64,000 nucleotides of DNA from Hyalella azteca (lineage: Eukaryota > Arthropoda > Malacostraca > Amphipoda > Hyalellidae), in assembly GCF_000764305.2 (NCBI RefSeq), contig NW_025944664.1, forward strand, positions 1 through 64,000, written 5' to 3'. The position numbers and the translations under genes were made by a program. Position 1 is the first letter of the stretch. The number at the start of each line of letters is the position of its first letter. A model generated the notes under the pieces. It did no database searches and was not told the origin of the DNA. It saw only the letters and a list, made by a program, of their open reading frames with translations. Below, piece after piece: positions 1 through 11,417 of this stretch.

Positions 1-1040
1 GAAGTTTTATCAACATTGTAAAGTATACATCCTCTACTCCCTTCTGATAGTGCGAATAAGCCAAATTGTTAAGTGAATTTGAGAAAACTTTTTTTTCAGG
101 GGGGGGAGAGAGGTGCCCATTAATACCGTGAGGATTTTAAAAAATTGTTTATCAGTTTTCTCAATTTGTACTTGTAGATTTTTTTTCTCGTTGTGTTTGC
201 GCCATTTTAAATAGAAGTGTGTGTCATGATAAAGCTAAGTATCGTAATAAATTTATTGAGTTAAGGTCATTAGGGTTATAGGATTGAAGGAAGAGCAAAT
301 CTTGCCATGTGGTGTTGCAGTTCATATAAGTTAATTTCAAAGTCAATTTTCACACCAGATGGATTGAGCTGGTGGGGGGGCATGTTGCCGGAAGGCATTA
401 TTGCTTTTTCTCCACTCAACCCATCTGTGTCATTAACCAATTTTCATACTCAATGCATCCTTTTGTTTCATATCGTTTCAGAACAGAGGTAATAATTAAA
501 TTCCATCCAAGCCAAGTTTAATTCAGTAACTAAAATGCTGCCAAGACAGTTGAATGCATCAAGTTAATTCTGCAATACTGTTGGGTGAGTGAAGCTCTTC
601 CTGATAATGTATATATATGTATGTCTTCCTTAATGCTGCATTTTCCACATCTTTTTAACCGTTGCATTATTTATCTGCATTAATTGAGCACAACCCTACC
701 ATAGTCTAGTTAACTCTGTTTCAAGTGTTCATAGACATAATGGTGATGCGGTCCTTGTTTTACCTATATAACTTCACTTGCATTATTGTGTCAAATCTAC
801 TTCCAATGTTGTTTGCTTTGTGTTTATTAATTATGATTTTTGCACCAATAACTCTTGCAATCTAACTTACTGTACTAAATTATCAATCCCTAATTTATTA
901 GATGTTTGTTCATTATTAGGTTATAGCATGATTGCTTCAAATTAATATCTAAATTCAGGCATGATAGATTATAGCCTGCTTAGCATCATATAGTCACTTT
1001 ATGCACAGTATCTTTCATTTGTAATTTTTATATCTTTCAG
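1..1040. other. AT-rich non-coding stretch
   Basis: I see no exon here. It lies downstream of the second HADH exon on the minus strand and may be intron. No further HADH exon could be recognised between position 1 and 1608, so the rest of that gene probably lies beyond the left edge. Confidence 0.4.
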
Positions 1041-1187
1041 CTGTCTGAGGACCTTGTGCGCCATTGCCCGTCCTGTGCTCCCTATTCCATACCTATTGCT
1101 AGTTACCTAGCACCAAGTCCCATAGACCTAAAGCACTATTCGCAATACTGTCTTTGTACATTCATTGGCATGTCAGTTGTATTTTAA
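1041..1187 (+). CDS. Possible terminal exon, unknown gene
   Basis: A pyrimidine-rich acceptor (ttatatctttcag) is followed by 48 open codons ending in TAA at 1185-1187, and an AATAAA lies nine bases after the stop. The peptide begins LSEDLVRHCPSC and ends IGMSVVF; I recognise no domain. GC content is locally higher than in the flanks. No upstream partner exon is visible in the window. This may be the 3' end of a plus-strand gene entering from the left, or chance. Confidence 0.25.
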   Translation: MSEDLVRHCPSCAPYSIPIASYLAPSPIDLKHYSQYCLCTFIGMSVVF

Positions 1188-1195
1188 AATCCCAT

Positions 1196-1201
1196 AATAA
1201 A
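1196..1201 (+). terminator. AATAAA polyadenylation signal (candidate)
   Basis: Canonical AATAAA hexamer shortly after the stop of the candidate terminal exon ending at 1187. Its value depends on that exon being real. Confidence 0.25.
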
Positions 1202-1608
1202 ACAGAACTCTTCTGGCAACTCTTTACTTACACCATATTAGACCAATTCAATTTCACTTAAGTGGGTTACGAGTTAATCCCCCCGCGGCATACACGGGAA
1301 CAAGGACACTAATTCAGAAATTATTGTATGGGAATTTGAAATGCAAAGAATACAAAACAAGTCAGGAAAAATTTTTTACAGATCCGCTACATTAGCTAAA
1401 GTGTGTAGCAACTGAAAGATTAACTTTATCACACAGTACCTGCAGGAAAATCCCTAAAGAAAATTTGTTAGGTACTCACTGAGGAGGAACCTTGACACAT
1501 TTTCTGCATCTAAGCCACAAATCCGTAGCTTAATAATAAATATCTTATTGAAAACTATCTTGACACACAAATAAATAACTATTACTTAAATATAATGTTC
1601 ATGATCAC

Positions 1609-1725
1609 CTCGAATTTCTTCTTGGCAACTCGCTGCAGAGACTGCTTGATGCGCTGCTGGGCAGCCTGCACTGCAGCGGCATCCACGTCAACAAGGTGCA
1701 CCTTTTGCCCAGCCTGGGCTGCCAC
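1609..1725 (-). CDS. HADH: 3-hydroxyacyl-CoA dehydrogenase, coding exon 2
   Basis: This minus-strand exon encodes exactly 39 residues (VAAQAGQKVHLVDVD... to ...QSLQRVAKKKFE) and continues exon 1 (2086-2196) in phase 0. The acceptor reads cctgtgcag and the donor GAG|GTGATC. The peptide completes the second half of the N-terminal Rossmann unit. HLVDVD ends in the acidic residue that in this family contacts the NAD ribose, and RVAKKKFE matches the conserved helix of mitochondrial short-chain 3-hydroxyacyl-CoA dehydrogenase. That enzyme oxidises L-3-hydroxyacyl-CoA to 3-ketoacyl-CoA with NAD+ in matrix beta-oxidation. The catalytic His/Glu region and the C-terminal dimerisation domain are not in the window. 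Confidence 0.92.
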
Positions 1726-2085
1726 CTGCACAGGTTTTCATTCATTGAAGTATTAGTGCAAACAGCAAGTATCTGTACATAACAGGTCTGCTTGTGCTAA
1801 GATTTACTTTATTGTTCACCTTATAATCTCTATATATTCATTGAAGCATCAGTGCAAACAGCAAGTATCTGTACATAACAAATCTGATTATGCTAAGCTT
1901 TACCTTACTGTCCACCTTATAATTTCTAATGTTACCATCATTTTATAATACAATGCACCCACAGGATTCATTAGTATGTCAAGTTTCACCAGCAATTTTT
2001 TCTAGAATTTCTTTTAACTTATATCAGTTATATTTTCCATCATAGTGTTGATAGGATGTAATAAAAAAGGTAATTGAAAGCCCAC

Positions 2086-2196
2086 CTGGGCAACTCCAGC
2101 ACCCATGAGTCCGCTCCCTATCACTGTGACTGTGCTAATTTTGGCAGCCGCAGCTGATGACATGGCACGAGCAGAGGCCGCAGAACACAAAGCCAT
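2086..2196 (-). CDS. HADH: 3-hydroxyacyl-CoA dehydrogenase, coding exon 1 (start)
   Basis: 37 codons from ATG at 2196 to the donor CAG|GTGGGC. The first ~18 residues are rich in Ala, Ser and Arg with no acidic residue, which fits a mitochondrial presequence. Then VTVIGSGLMGAGVAQ carries the GxGxxG dinucleotide-binding loop, nearly the same as in animal HADH. I chose the upstream ATG because it gives a plausible presequence; a second Met lies at codon 12. The splice to 1725 joins GVAQ to VAAQ without a break. A 979-bp transposon sits 156 bp upstream. A short-chain family member other than the mitochondrial one is possible but less likely given the presequence. Confidence 0.9.
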
Positions 2197-2352
2197 GATG
2201 GTGTTGAGGAAGTTTGGCTACCAGGAAATACAACTCATGGCTGTAAGACAAGACAATTAGAAATATATATGAGAAACCACAAACACACTTGAGCAAAACT
2301 TTTCAACAAAAATCTTCTCTGAGATTCCATCACCCTAAAAAAGAAGTGGAAA

Positions 2353-3331
2353 TACCGTAAAATGGGGCTACTACTACTTTGACCGGCGGGGTAACTTTGA
2401 CCACTTTTCGTTTTTTTAATAAAAACCCCCAAAACTCGAAAACTATTTGACATATAAAAATTTTGTCAATGGCCATCAAAGGTCTAATACCAAGGCTATG
2501 TTACACAATAGAAAGATTTAAAAAGTTTGCATATCTAATAGGTTAAAAAATTAATAATGTGACCCAATAAAAAAAGCTATTATTTAAAGCCTGTTGGAGT
2601 ACCCCCTCCAATTTTTTTATTTTTTGATAAAATAACTCCAAGTTTTGATGCATTGTAGTAGAACTCTTCTAGTTACATATGCAAATGACAAATTTTAGGA
2701 AAGTGTCATAGTTTGCAAATGGGGGGCACCACCCCCCAATGGAGGAACTTTGACCACAGGATAGCAGCCGTGACGGGGTAACATTGACCGGCTTGGAAAT
2801 TAAGTTAAAATTACCATAGGTAACTATATAACATATTTTATGCTCGATACACCTATTAATGTTTTTTTCTTTATGTTTCAGACTCTACAGAGTCTTATAT
2901 ATGGTAATTTTAACTTAATTTCCAAGCCGGTCAATGTTACCCCGTCACAACTGCCAATAGGAGGTCACATTTCGCCCATTGGGGGGTGGTGCCCCCAATT
3001 TGCAAACTAAGACACTTCCCACAAATTTGTCATTTGCATATGTAACTAGAAGAGTTCTACTACAATGCGCCAAAACCTGGAGCTATCTTACCAAAAAATA
3101 AAATTGATTTTACCACCTGGTCAAAGAAACCCCATGAGCTGGGGTAACAAAGACCATCACTTTTTTTTAAATTACATCAAAACTATGAGAGGCAGGAGCC
3201 AGCAATTTATGGTTATTGAAGCTAGAGTATAGACCTGTATTTTGCATGTTTCAATTTAAGTTTAATTTATCTAGTAAAAAAATGGCATCATTTTGAAAAA
3301 AAAGTGGTCAAAGTTATCCCATTTTATGGTA
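2353..3331. mobile_element. Inverted-repeat transposon, TACCGT family, copy 1
   Basis: It begins TACCGTAAAATGGGG and ends with the inverse (CCCATTTTATGGTA), so TA flanks a ~30-bp imperfect TIR. Inside, a second long inverted repeat has its left arm at about 2625-2819 and right arm at about 2899-3110, separated by ~80 bp. The motif GGGGTAACNTTGACC recurs inside in both orientations. There is no transposase ORF, so it is non-autonomous. The ends resemble those of the elements at 48893 and 61140. TA flanks suggest a Tc1/mariner-like mechanism, which is an inference. Confidence 0.8.
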
Positions 3332-5820
3332 CACACTTACTTTATAAATATCATGCAAATCCCAAGTTTCATGTTTCCAAATTTTGGGTGAATTTTCAAG
3401 TGCAGTGCTATATGTTCAAAATTTTGTAATTGCATTTTATTTGAAAATTTGTCATTAGGTATATAAATAAATGCTACATCAATAAATAATTGCAACAAAC
3501 ATTCAACAAAAAATTCCTGTCTTACTTTTTGTTGTCAGAAAATTTGGCAGCAATCTGCAATCGCAATGAACTGTTGAGGTACATACGGTACTCCAAAATC
3601 CATTAACAATTTACTTGATGCTACAAACCAAGACTGAAAAACTCAAACTATTTACTAAAATATTATGGCTACTAGTACCTGCTGCACTATAAAAAAGAAA
3701 AAACTCAACTTTTACTAAAATTTTCTGGATCCTGATATCTAATTTTAGTTACATTTAAATTTTAAATCTCTATCACAAGCTTTTACAATAATCAGATATG
3801 AAAAAATTCCAACTTGGAGATTAGGTAAAATTACTCTTAACTACAGGTAAAAGTAATCATTGCACAGGTGATTTTCTTGAATTTTGAGTAAAAATGGGCT
3901 GTTTTTTTCAATATTTATCAATAAAGAAATTGAGAAAAGGCAGCAAGGGCTGCAAGGCCACAGAAATATAGAAAATAGTGGAATTGCCAAGATTCATGGG
4001 CATTTTTGTCAGATTTCCAATTGTGTGACTTTGGGTTGCCTTTGGCCTAATTTACTAGTTAGGAGAAAACTCAAGCTAAGGCCTCAGAAAACAAAGGTTA
4101 TTAATATATGCCAGGCAAATTAGGCTATCATGCATTTTCATTGGGTAATCTAGATTGGAACTTTCAAAATATTAATTATAGACACAATTTCACAAATCAC
4201 AGGCTCACAGCCACTGAGCCACAGGTGGCCCGTGGCTGGCTGCATGCAAAATGAGAATAGCTATAAACAAATTTCACAAGGCATTTTTCCAAGATGAATC
4301 AAATCAATAAAACTCCAATAAAGTTCTTATTGAAGCTTCCAAGGCTCCAATAAAAAGTTAAGAACTTTTTAGAAGTTTTAAATTTTTTATGGAGTAGGCC
4401 TACGTTAGGCTAGGTACCTAGCCTACCTAGGTACGTATTTGGTCTAGGTACAATCATTTTCAATCACTTGACACCTGTCAAATCTTAAATAAGTTTAGTT
4501 TTATTATCAGTTGACACATTACAGTGGTTACTGGTTTTCTTTTGTATGCTTGTAACGTAAATTTAAAGTTGAATCACTCGTATGACTAGCTACTAGACCT
4601 ACCTACTTATTGACTAGTATCGAAAATCGAAGAAATGTCCATGTCAAATCGAAGAAATCTCCAATAAATAATAGCCAATCCTACATCATTACTCCTGACT
4701 TACATCATTCACAGGCACTACAGCACTTGAAGTTGGTACAGCAACTACAGTCACAGACTCGCATTCAATCTGACGATGTCGAAGTTCAAACTGTCAAACC
4801 TGTATCTAGTAATTACTGTCTCATCGGTAACGTGATTGACGTACCGGTAGTCATGCAGAAAGTATAAACGGTGAGACCGGTTGTGAGAAGACAGATAAGC
4901 AATTAGATTCACCGAAAGCTTCACAACTACATTGAATCGATATTTGAAGTGAATATTAACGATACCTTGCATGTGTAATTACCGCAATCATACGAGAATT
5001 CCAAAACTTACATATCAGATGAAACATATATACATATCGTAATTCCATATTGAGAAATTCATGTCAAAACTCGTTTCCAACAATTTTTCCCTGTAGCTGT
5101 TTCTAATTTTATTTTAAATTGCTTTACCATCTCACCATATTCGTGAACGCGTTTTGTTCATCACTGAGCATTTTTTTTAATATAAGAGCTGCATATCCCT
5201 CAAACCGTAATTTTTTAGCAAATCCTCTGTTAAACAACAGCAGCAGGTCTCAGTGGTTTTCATATTTCTGATTATTTATGTCAAAGTAATTTAAGAAGTC
5301 AAATTAATGCGAAGAAAAATAAATGTTATAAGTTTTCCAATCATGCGAATAGAATAAATTGCCATTAAGCTCATGCACATGGTTTCAAAAAATTGAACGA
5401 TGAGAGATAGCGATTGAGGCGAGACAAAGAAACATAATCATTGCAATTTATGTTGAACTTACAAATTTCTCTATATCGATAATATAGGTAACTGGAGCTA
5501 CCTGGAAACAACGACATACTTAAATGTCATAACACTGCACAACGGAACACAGCTGTGGTATGAGCGTTGAGCGCATCATGTCGGCGGTACTCACGGAGTG
5601 CTGGAGAGACGCTCGATCGTGTCCTGACCAGTGGGTCTTAATCCCTGTTGAGGGGAGATTCAACCCCCTAAAGTGTTCGCGAGCACTTCATTATAATTTT
5701 TTGTTCCTTTATTTAAATTATTATTTCTATTAAAAAAAATACCGAGAAATTAAACATATTGTGACCTGGTTATTACTTTAATATATGAATATTTGACGAT
5801 GTCGAATTGTCAATCTCGTT
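3332..5820. other. Non-coding stretch, no gene seen
   Basis: AT-rich sequence with short ORFs only. A denser, CpG-containing patch lies near 5560-5690, but it shows neither coding sense nor a clear splice site. Confidence 0.4.
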
Positions 5821-6143
5821 ACGTCAACCCTGTATCAGGACGTCAACCCTGTATCAGGACGTCAACCCTGTATCAGTACGTCAATCCTGTATCAGTACGT
5901 CAACCCTGTATCAGTATGTCAACCCTGCGTCAAGACGTCAACCCTGTATCAGTACGTCAACCCTGTATCAGGACGTCAACCCTGTATCAGTACGTCAACC
6001 CTGTATCAGTATGTCAACCCTGCGTCAAGACGTCAACCATGTATCAGTACGTCAACCCTGTATCAGGACGTCAACCCTGTATCAGTACGTCAACCCTGTA
6101 TCAGTACGTCAACCCTGTATCAGGACGTCAACCCTTTATCAGT
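5821..6143. repeat. 19-bp minisatellite, 17 units
   Basis: Seventeen head-to-tail copies of ACGTCAACCCTGTATCAGK fill 323 bp exactly. A variant unit (tgtcaaccctgcgtcaag) recurs 95 bp apart, which is five units, so there is higher-order structure. Because 19 is not a multiple of three, one strand reads as a rotating 19-residue peptide repeat in several frames. These ORFs are by-products. Confidence 0.95.
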
Positions 6144-6340
6144 GTTGCATGTAATTATTTTCTCATTGTTATCGTGAGCTAAACTCAGCCTATAACATAT
6201 ACAATTAAAATAAATTAGTTGTATTCAAATTTAAAACTTGAAATTAAAAGAAATTTTCATTGTTCATGTGGGGTGAAATGGGCCGTGCATTGGTTAACGT
6301 TATTTGGTTTCACAAGTAATAAATGGACTTGTAATGACTA

Positions 6341-6640
6341 TAATCGGGGTAACGGATTTCGGGGTGACGGTAATCGGGGTAACGGGTTGCGGGATGATGG
6401 TAATCGGGATGACGGGTTTCGGGATGACAGGAATCGGGATGACGGGTTGCGGGATGACAGGAATCGGGATGACGGGTTGCGGGATGACAGGAATCGGGAT
6501 GACGGGTTGTGTGATGGTGGTAACCGGGATGACGGGTTGTGGGATGGTGGTAATCGGGATGACGGGTTGTGGGATGATGGTAATCGGGATGACGGGTTGT
6601 GGGATGATGGTAATCGGGATGACGGGTTGTGGGATGATGT
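6341..6640. repeat. 30-bp minisatellite, ~10 units
   Basis: Ten copies of a G-rich 30-bp unit built from aatcgggatgacgggttg and gggatgacagg. The plus strand has almost no C, giving strong strand asymmetry. Long ORFs in three frames (decapeptide RNRDDGLRDD in one) follow from the 3n unit length and I do not call them genes. Single related units occur at 7334-7370 and, inverted, at 41003-41040. Confidence 0.95.
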
Positions 6641-6825
6641 CAGTTCATTGGAGAGGCTGAACTTCATCAATGGAATCGATGGGTAATAATGGAAGGATTA
6701 CACACAAATTTTAATTTAATATAAATAAACAGACAAGGATATAGGAGCGAATACTTAACTTAGCAACTAAAATGAGGTGAAGTCTCTGGATGAACGAAGC
6801 GAGGTCCTTCGAAGGAGTGCAGACA

Positions 6826-6982
6826 GCTGACGGTAGAATCACAGACGACTGCGGTAGAATCACAGGCGACTGACGGTAGAATCACAGGCGACTGACGGTA
6901 GAATCACAGACGACTGACGGTAGAATCACAGGCGACTGACGGTAGAATCACAGACGACTGACGGATGAAGCACAGGCGACTG
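6826..6982. repeat. 22-bp minisatellite, ~7 units
   Basis: Tandem gacggtagaatcacaggcga-ct units with one truncated copy. It lies at the outer end of the 6826-10495 dispersed segment. The inverted copy of that segment has the same unit expanded to about 20 copies at 41403-41848. Confidence 0.92.
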
Positions 6983-7929
6983 GCAAGACCGGGCAGGTGA
7001 ATAGGTCTACTGACGATAACAAAATACTGTGGTAGTCTCGATAGTCTTGCTGTTAACTCTGGTGTATCAGATAGTCTCCCCAACCGGAACTGGAATGGAC
7101 ACGAGAGAAATTAGCCTGGCCCCTTAAATGTTTCAAAGGTTGTACAGAATATAATGATCGCAGGTATGGCAAATGAAGAATTCCCATCAGGAGCACACAT
7201 TAAGCTACTAACCTATGGCGCTGGCGGCCAGAGTAAGCGCGGCTAAAGACCGAGTAAATCGTAATGTTTTGAGATTATGACGCTTAATGGAATTATCACC
7301 TTTAGATAAACTAGAAATGGCTTGGTCCTTACAGATGACGGGAATCGGGATGACATGAATCGGAATGGCGTGCGTTTGTAAGAGGAAAATTTCACCAAAT
7401 ATTAATCCTGGGCAACACCAGGTTAACCCTCTAGCATTTAGGTCGCAAATTGGTCTATGTTGATCACACGTAAGCTGTTATCCCAGGTACTGCAACATGA
7501 GGTATCGAAACCATTTGACTTCTAGTCATGTGCTTACATCACATCAATACCTTATCAGGCGATCTATTAGCTCGCACGAGCTACAAAATATCATTGTTCA
7601 TTGATAAAATGAATATGAATTTTGATACTTACACATGTAAGAATCGCTTCATGCATATTACTTTTTGAAAATTATTTATATAACTTTCAGATTATAACAA
7701 CACGTTTGCAGAATTTTTGAACAAAAGGTTCAATTTTTGCAGTTTTTGCAATTGACTTTTCTTTCTAAATGTGAAAAAATTCGAATTCTTAACAAAACTG
7801 ATGGGAAAATCTTCATTTCTGGAACATATGTTATTTTAATGGGGCAACCAAAGTAAAAATGAAAGTTCGATGAAGTTTGACCCCCACCCACATATCATTA
7901 ATAATAATAATAGCGGTTTCAGCGATTAT

Positions 7930-8548
7930 TAGGCCGTAAGCCTGTCGCCGATTCTTAACATCGCAGAACATTCACAGCATTTTGCGGTCTCGAACTCGCA
8001 ACTCACTGCTTCAATTTTTGCTTTGCTTAAACGCCTGGCCTCCTCGCCGATTCGGGTCGCCTGCCGAAGACCACCACTGCCCTGGATTTAATGGACCATC
8101 ATGATTCCTGCCTTCCGGAACGTAGCCTTCAACACTTCAAGCCATCCGTATGTCGGCCGTGGGTCGAACCAGCCCTCGGTCGAACGGCCACTTGTCGAAG
8201 AACGATAAATTTTGGAACAGAACTATGCTATCTGAAACCTAACCTCAGATGCAGTGAACGTAAAAGTACGTAATTTAACGATGCCTGGAAGTCATATTCG
8301 ATCCGCGGCCTGGTGGTGCACGGCAGGTGGTGGTCAAGGCCGGAAGAGGACAAAGCCGAGTGGTGCACGGCTGATTGGTGTAGGTCCAGAGAGATCCAAG
8401 GCTTATTGGTGCACGAAATTGGTGGTGCACGGCTGCGCTCCCGCCGATTCTGACCAGAAACTGGCGCACAGAGCTGGGATCGAACCCGCGCCTCTCTGCG
8501 CCTATCTTGGTACTCTGAACTTTTACCGCTGGGCCACTTGTTCTTTCC
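7930..8548 (-). mobile_element. tRNA-derived SINE split by a nested insertion
   Basis: On the minus strand the head at about 8460-8540 has a tRNA-like A box (TGGCCCAGCGGT) and a B box (GGTTCGATCCC). The body resumes at 7930-8053 after the nested element. The uninterrupted relative at 22540-22740 matches both parts and shows the joined site ctcgccgatttgacc. The SINE is absent from the inverted partner segment near 40430, so it inserted after the two segments separated. Confidence 0.75.
8054..8441. mobile_element. Nested element inside the SINE
   Basis: 388 bp flanked on both sides by CGCCGATTC (8045-8053 and 8442-8450), a 9-bp direct duplication of SINE sequence. Its interior (cggtcgaacggccac, gaactatgctatctg, ggtggtgcacggcag) recurs at 23190-23795. 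The motif ttggtgcacg repeats several times near its right end. No clear terminal inverted repeat. An 8-9 bp target duplication would suit a hAT- or Mutator-like DNA element, which is an inference. Confidence 0.7.
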
Positions 8549-9978
8549 AAGTAAGCTATTATTAACGAGAATTCAAAGTTGGTATGAAAGTTTCAGCGAT
8601 CCTTAAGTTTTGGTATCCATGAGAAACCAGAGAAGATTCAAAGCCTGTTTCTATTTGAATTTTCAAAAAAATATACAGCCAGCCTGATCTTGAGCCTGGT
8701 GCAGAACCTGTGAATGGAAAAATTGGTTCCGTTTTCTGTAATTTTGTCCCTAAATAGAAAGCTGACTTATATCTGGCGTGCTCCACGAGAGCAAAGACGA
8801 TCTAAAATGCGGACCGTACGAGAAAATACAAATGCATAAATGTCTTTTATGATGTTATCTATGTTAATATACATAAATGACTTAATTTGCTTCAGGAAAT
8901 TGTAAATAATGTAATAAATACAATACTGTACTTGACACATACGTGTGCGGGCTCAACGGGGTAGGGAAAAGTTGACTTGCTTTTTCTCCCGTTTATTGAC
9001 GTAAGCTGAGTGACGTAAGCTGAAAATAAGATTTAATATTAGTTAATAGGTCGAGATAGACAAACATGAAACTTAAACTAAGCAGGAGGTAGACTCACAT
9101 TGTTTAGACTTTAGATATTGTTTAGTACTGAACGTTATAGAATAGATGAACGTTCTTATTTGACTTCTCGATAACAAAATTACAACTGACATGACAGGAA
9201 TTGTTTATGTAGGCATGGCCGCGATATTTCATTTGTTACTCACACAACACATTAGCGAACGATAGAGAAATATAAGCCTAATGAGCTATAGCAACATATT
9301 AAGGGTAACACTGGGAGGGCTCGTGGAGCAACACATTACTCGCTCGAGCTGTGGACACACACTGACGCTGTGAGGAACGCGGCCACCTCTTGAGGGCTCG
9401 CTGCGTTCACGTGGTGGTAATTTCGTTGTTCTTTGCGATATTTTCCACGCACTTGTGGAGTGAACGCAGGGATGAGTGAAGATTTGAAGAAAGAATAGAT
9501 GAGGATAAGAAAACTTAGTGCGTTTAATCTGACGAGTGACGAACGACGTCACAGTACTCCTCCCAATTATATTTATTAGCATACAATTATGCAACCCGTG
9601 GCAAGACAAAAAGCAGTTATTCTATTCGAACATGACGGGATGACCGAGCAAACGTAGTTACATGAGACTTTGGCAATAAGGCTAATTTAAATGTATCTTT
9701 AAATTGCGTGGTCTTGACAAGCAGACCTTGTTTGAAGATTAACAGAAAATATGCCGCATTAAGTGGGCTGAACACAACGTGTTACTCAGGCGTGCGCGTA
9801 GGCACAGGTTTAACCTGCATGCCCTGCACGGCGCGACCTGCTCGGACCTGCTCGGCCTTTAATTCGTAAACTTGCCGTGTTCACGGAGGCGACGCTTATT
9901 GTTGTGTAGCTCAAACCTGGTGCTCAGCCTTATTAAAGAAAACTTTTTGAGCGAAAAGAAGGTCGTACTTCATAGTTC

Positions 9979-10143
9979 ATGGCACCGACTTCTCTGAGCG
10001 ATAATATATTTAATTCGCTGTTCCTAGGAGCACATGCCAGGTCGCGGCCGTATCACATATACACGAGTTCCCAGTTCACACACCCTGCCACTCATTGCCA
10101 CACAATTAGCGAAGATAACTCACTAGGAGTCACAAAAAGATGA
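9979..10143 (+). CDS. 54-codon ORF kept in both inverted segments (left)
   Basis: ATG to TGA, 54 codons, starting MAPTSLSDNIFNSLFLGAHA and ending EDNSLGVTKR. The inverted copy at 39520-39723 encodes MAPTSPSDNIFNSLFLAAHA and later GNSLGVTK. The two differ in the middle by a multiple of three bases, with no stop in either. A stop sits just upstream of the ATG in both copies. I recognise no family. It may be a small gene of the repeat or chance conservation. Confidence 0.2.
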   Translation: MAPTSLSDNIFNSLFLGAHARSRPYHIYTSSQFTHPATHCHTISEDNSLGVTKR

Positions 10144-10495
10144 ATCGTTGCTACGTTCTATGTGTTCAACATGGCTAATCTCAGATGAGAGAAGAACTGG
10201 CGGTTTCAAGTGGTGAAAAAGTATTCCGCAGATTTCCAATAAAAGTAATTATTGTCAATGAATAACGGTTTTTGTATAAACTATAGATTTTGCTACATTA
10301 AATATAATTATTACATTATAAAATTCTAAAGAATTTTCATTCGTAGCTTTTTGTTATACATCATGAGTGCCAGTAAACAATATGATATTGTATGGTAACT
10401 AAAGTAAAAAATACGAAAAATGTATCGTGTTAATGAACATATCTTTTACATATTTACGTATAGTCTGTCGTATAAATAGATAGATGATAATTCAC

Positions 10496-11072
10496 CAATG
10501 ACGAAGTTTGATAATCTGATGGCAATGTATTGAAATTTTTAGTTCATCCTCATGTTGTGTTCAGTAACTACTTTACTTTACTTTATGAGAAAGGACAACA
10601 GTAGATGAAAAATTGAAATAAAGAAACTGTATATCCATTTATTCTAGCATATAAATATATCCCATTTCATTGCATACGATTAAATACATGGAGAAGTATA
10701 ATTAATTTTACTGATAAGTATATTTATGAGATCTTGCGTGGCGAGCTTCAAGTGCCTAAGAAGATTTATAATCAATAATATTCGTAAAATACTTACCGGT
10801 CAGAACCAAAATTTCCGTAAAGAAAAATCTTCCTGGAATAACTCAAGCATTTGTGTGGTTTTGCGTGCCGCATAATGTGAGGTGTTTAGAAAACCCCTAA
10901 ACTTGACTTTTGCTTCTGTAATTATTGAGCTTACTACGAGATACCATATATGGTTCGTACGTATGAGGCAATTTTATTAAAACAACAATTAATGAGAATG
11001 AATAATGAATGAATAAAACAATTATTATTAAATAACATAACCCATTTACCGTTTGGTGTTCAAATCAATTAT
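10496..11072. other. AT-rich non-coding stretch
   Basis: Nothing recognisable beyond short A/T tracts. Confidence 0.4.
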
Positions 11073-11220
11073 AAAAAATATAACTCAGTACTCACTGCAG
11101 TGAGTGACAGAGAGCGCATTTTCTCGTCGACGAAAACGTAGTCACGGAGAGACAGACGTACGGACAGACAGACGGACATGACGAGCACAATAGCACCTTT
11201 TTCCATAAATGATAAAATGC
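11073..11220. repeat. ~150-bp dispersed repeat, copy 1
   Basis: Starts aaaaaatataactcagtact, passes the partly self-complementary gcgcattttctcgtcgacga and a run of gacggacagac-type units, and ends near tccataaatgataaaatgc. It is a direct-orientation match to 15095-15240 with few differences. No coding sense. Confidence 0.85.
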
Positions 11221-11348
11221 ATTAACAAAGCATGCCTCAAAAATGTCATAATTTCGGAGCTCATCGCACTATTAGGAGAATGTGTTCTCTATGAATCAAT
11301 CCTTTAAGAAATTGCAAGCACTTGCTGCTGCGCGTGACCGACGCTGCA

Positions 11349-11417
11349 GGTCGGGCGCAGTTATGCGTTGCTGTTGAACAGCGCAGCCTCGCGTAGCTGT
11401 GATACCGACCGAGCTTG
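11349..11417 (+). repeat. Dispersed GCAGTTATGCG motif element, copy 1
   Basis: About 69 bp (core gggcgcagttatgcgttgct, then cctcgcgtagctgtga and accgaccgagcttg) that is almost identical in inverted orientation at 20126-20194, with one substitution and a 2-base indel. Diverged relatives of the core lie at about 14478, 14755, 17690, 17948 and 18674. Confidence 0.8.

Larger units (their letters stand above)
6826..10495 (+). repeat. Large dispersed segment, left copy (inverted partner 39212-41848)
   Basis: Read against the reverse complement of 39212-41848, blocks match in the same order: minisatellite, 7100-7270, 7430-7500, 7780-7880, 8550-8900, 9570-9780, 9850-10030, 10090-10250 and the last 35 bp ending gatagatgataatt. 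The left copy has extra DNA at about 7920-8550 (a SINE plus a nested element), about 8910-9565 (unidentified) and a ~60-bp insert near 9800. Neither terminal inverted repeats nor a transposase were found, so its class is unknown. It could be a non-autonomous element or an old segmental duplication. Confidence 0.8.

Noticed and set aside
6219..6686. 155-codon ORF with RNRDDGL repeats and its antisense ORF
   Set aside because: It is open in three frames because the 30-bp unit lacks stops. There is no splice, start or family evidence.
8460..8540. tRNA gene on the minus strand
   Set aside because: A and B boxes are present but no paired acceptor stem or clear anticodon arm forms, and a second dispersed copy exists. 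It is a SINE head.
8254..8565. 103-codon ORF and its antisense 91-codon ORF
   Set aside because: They lie across the junction of the nested element and the SINE, so they are chance frames in mobile DNA.
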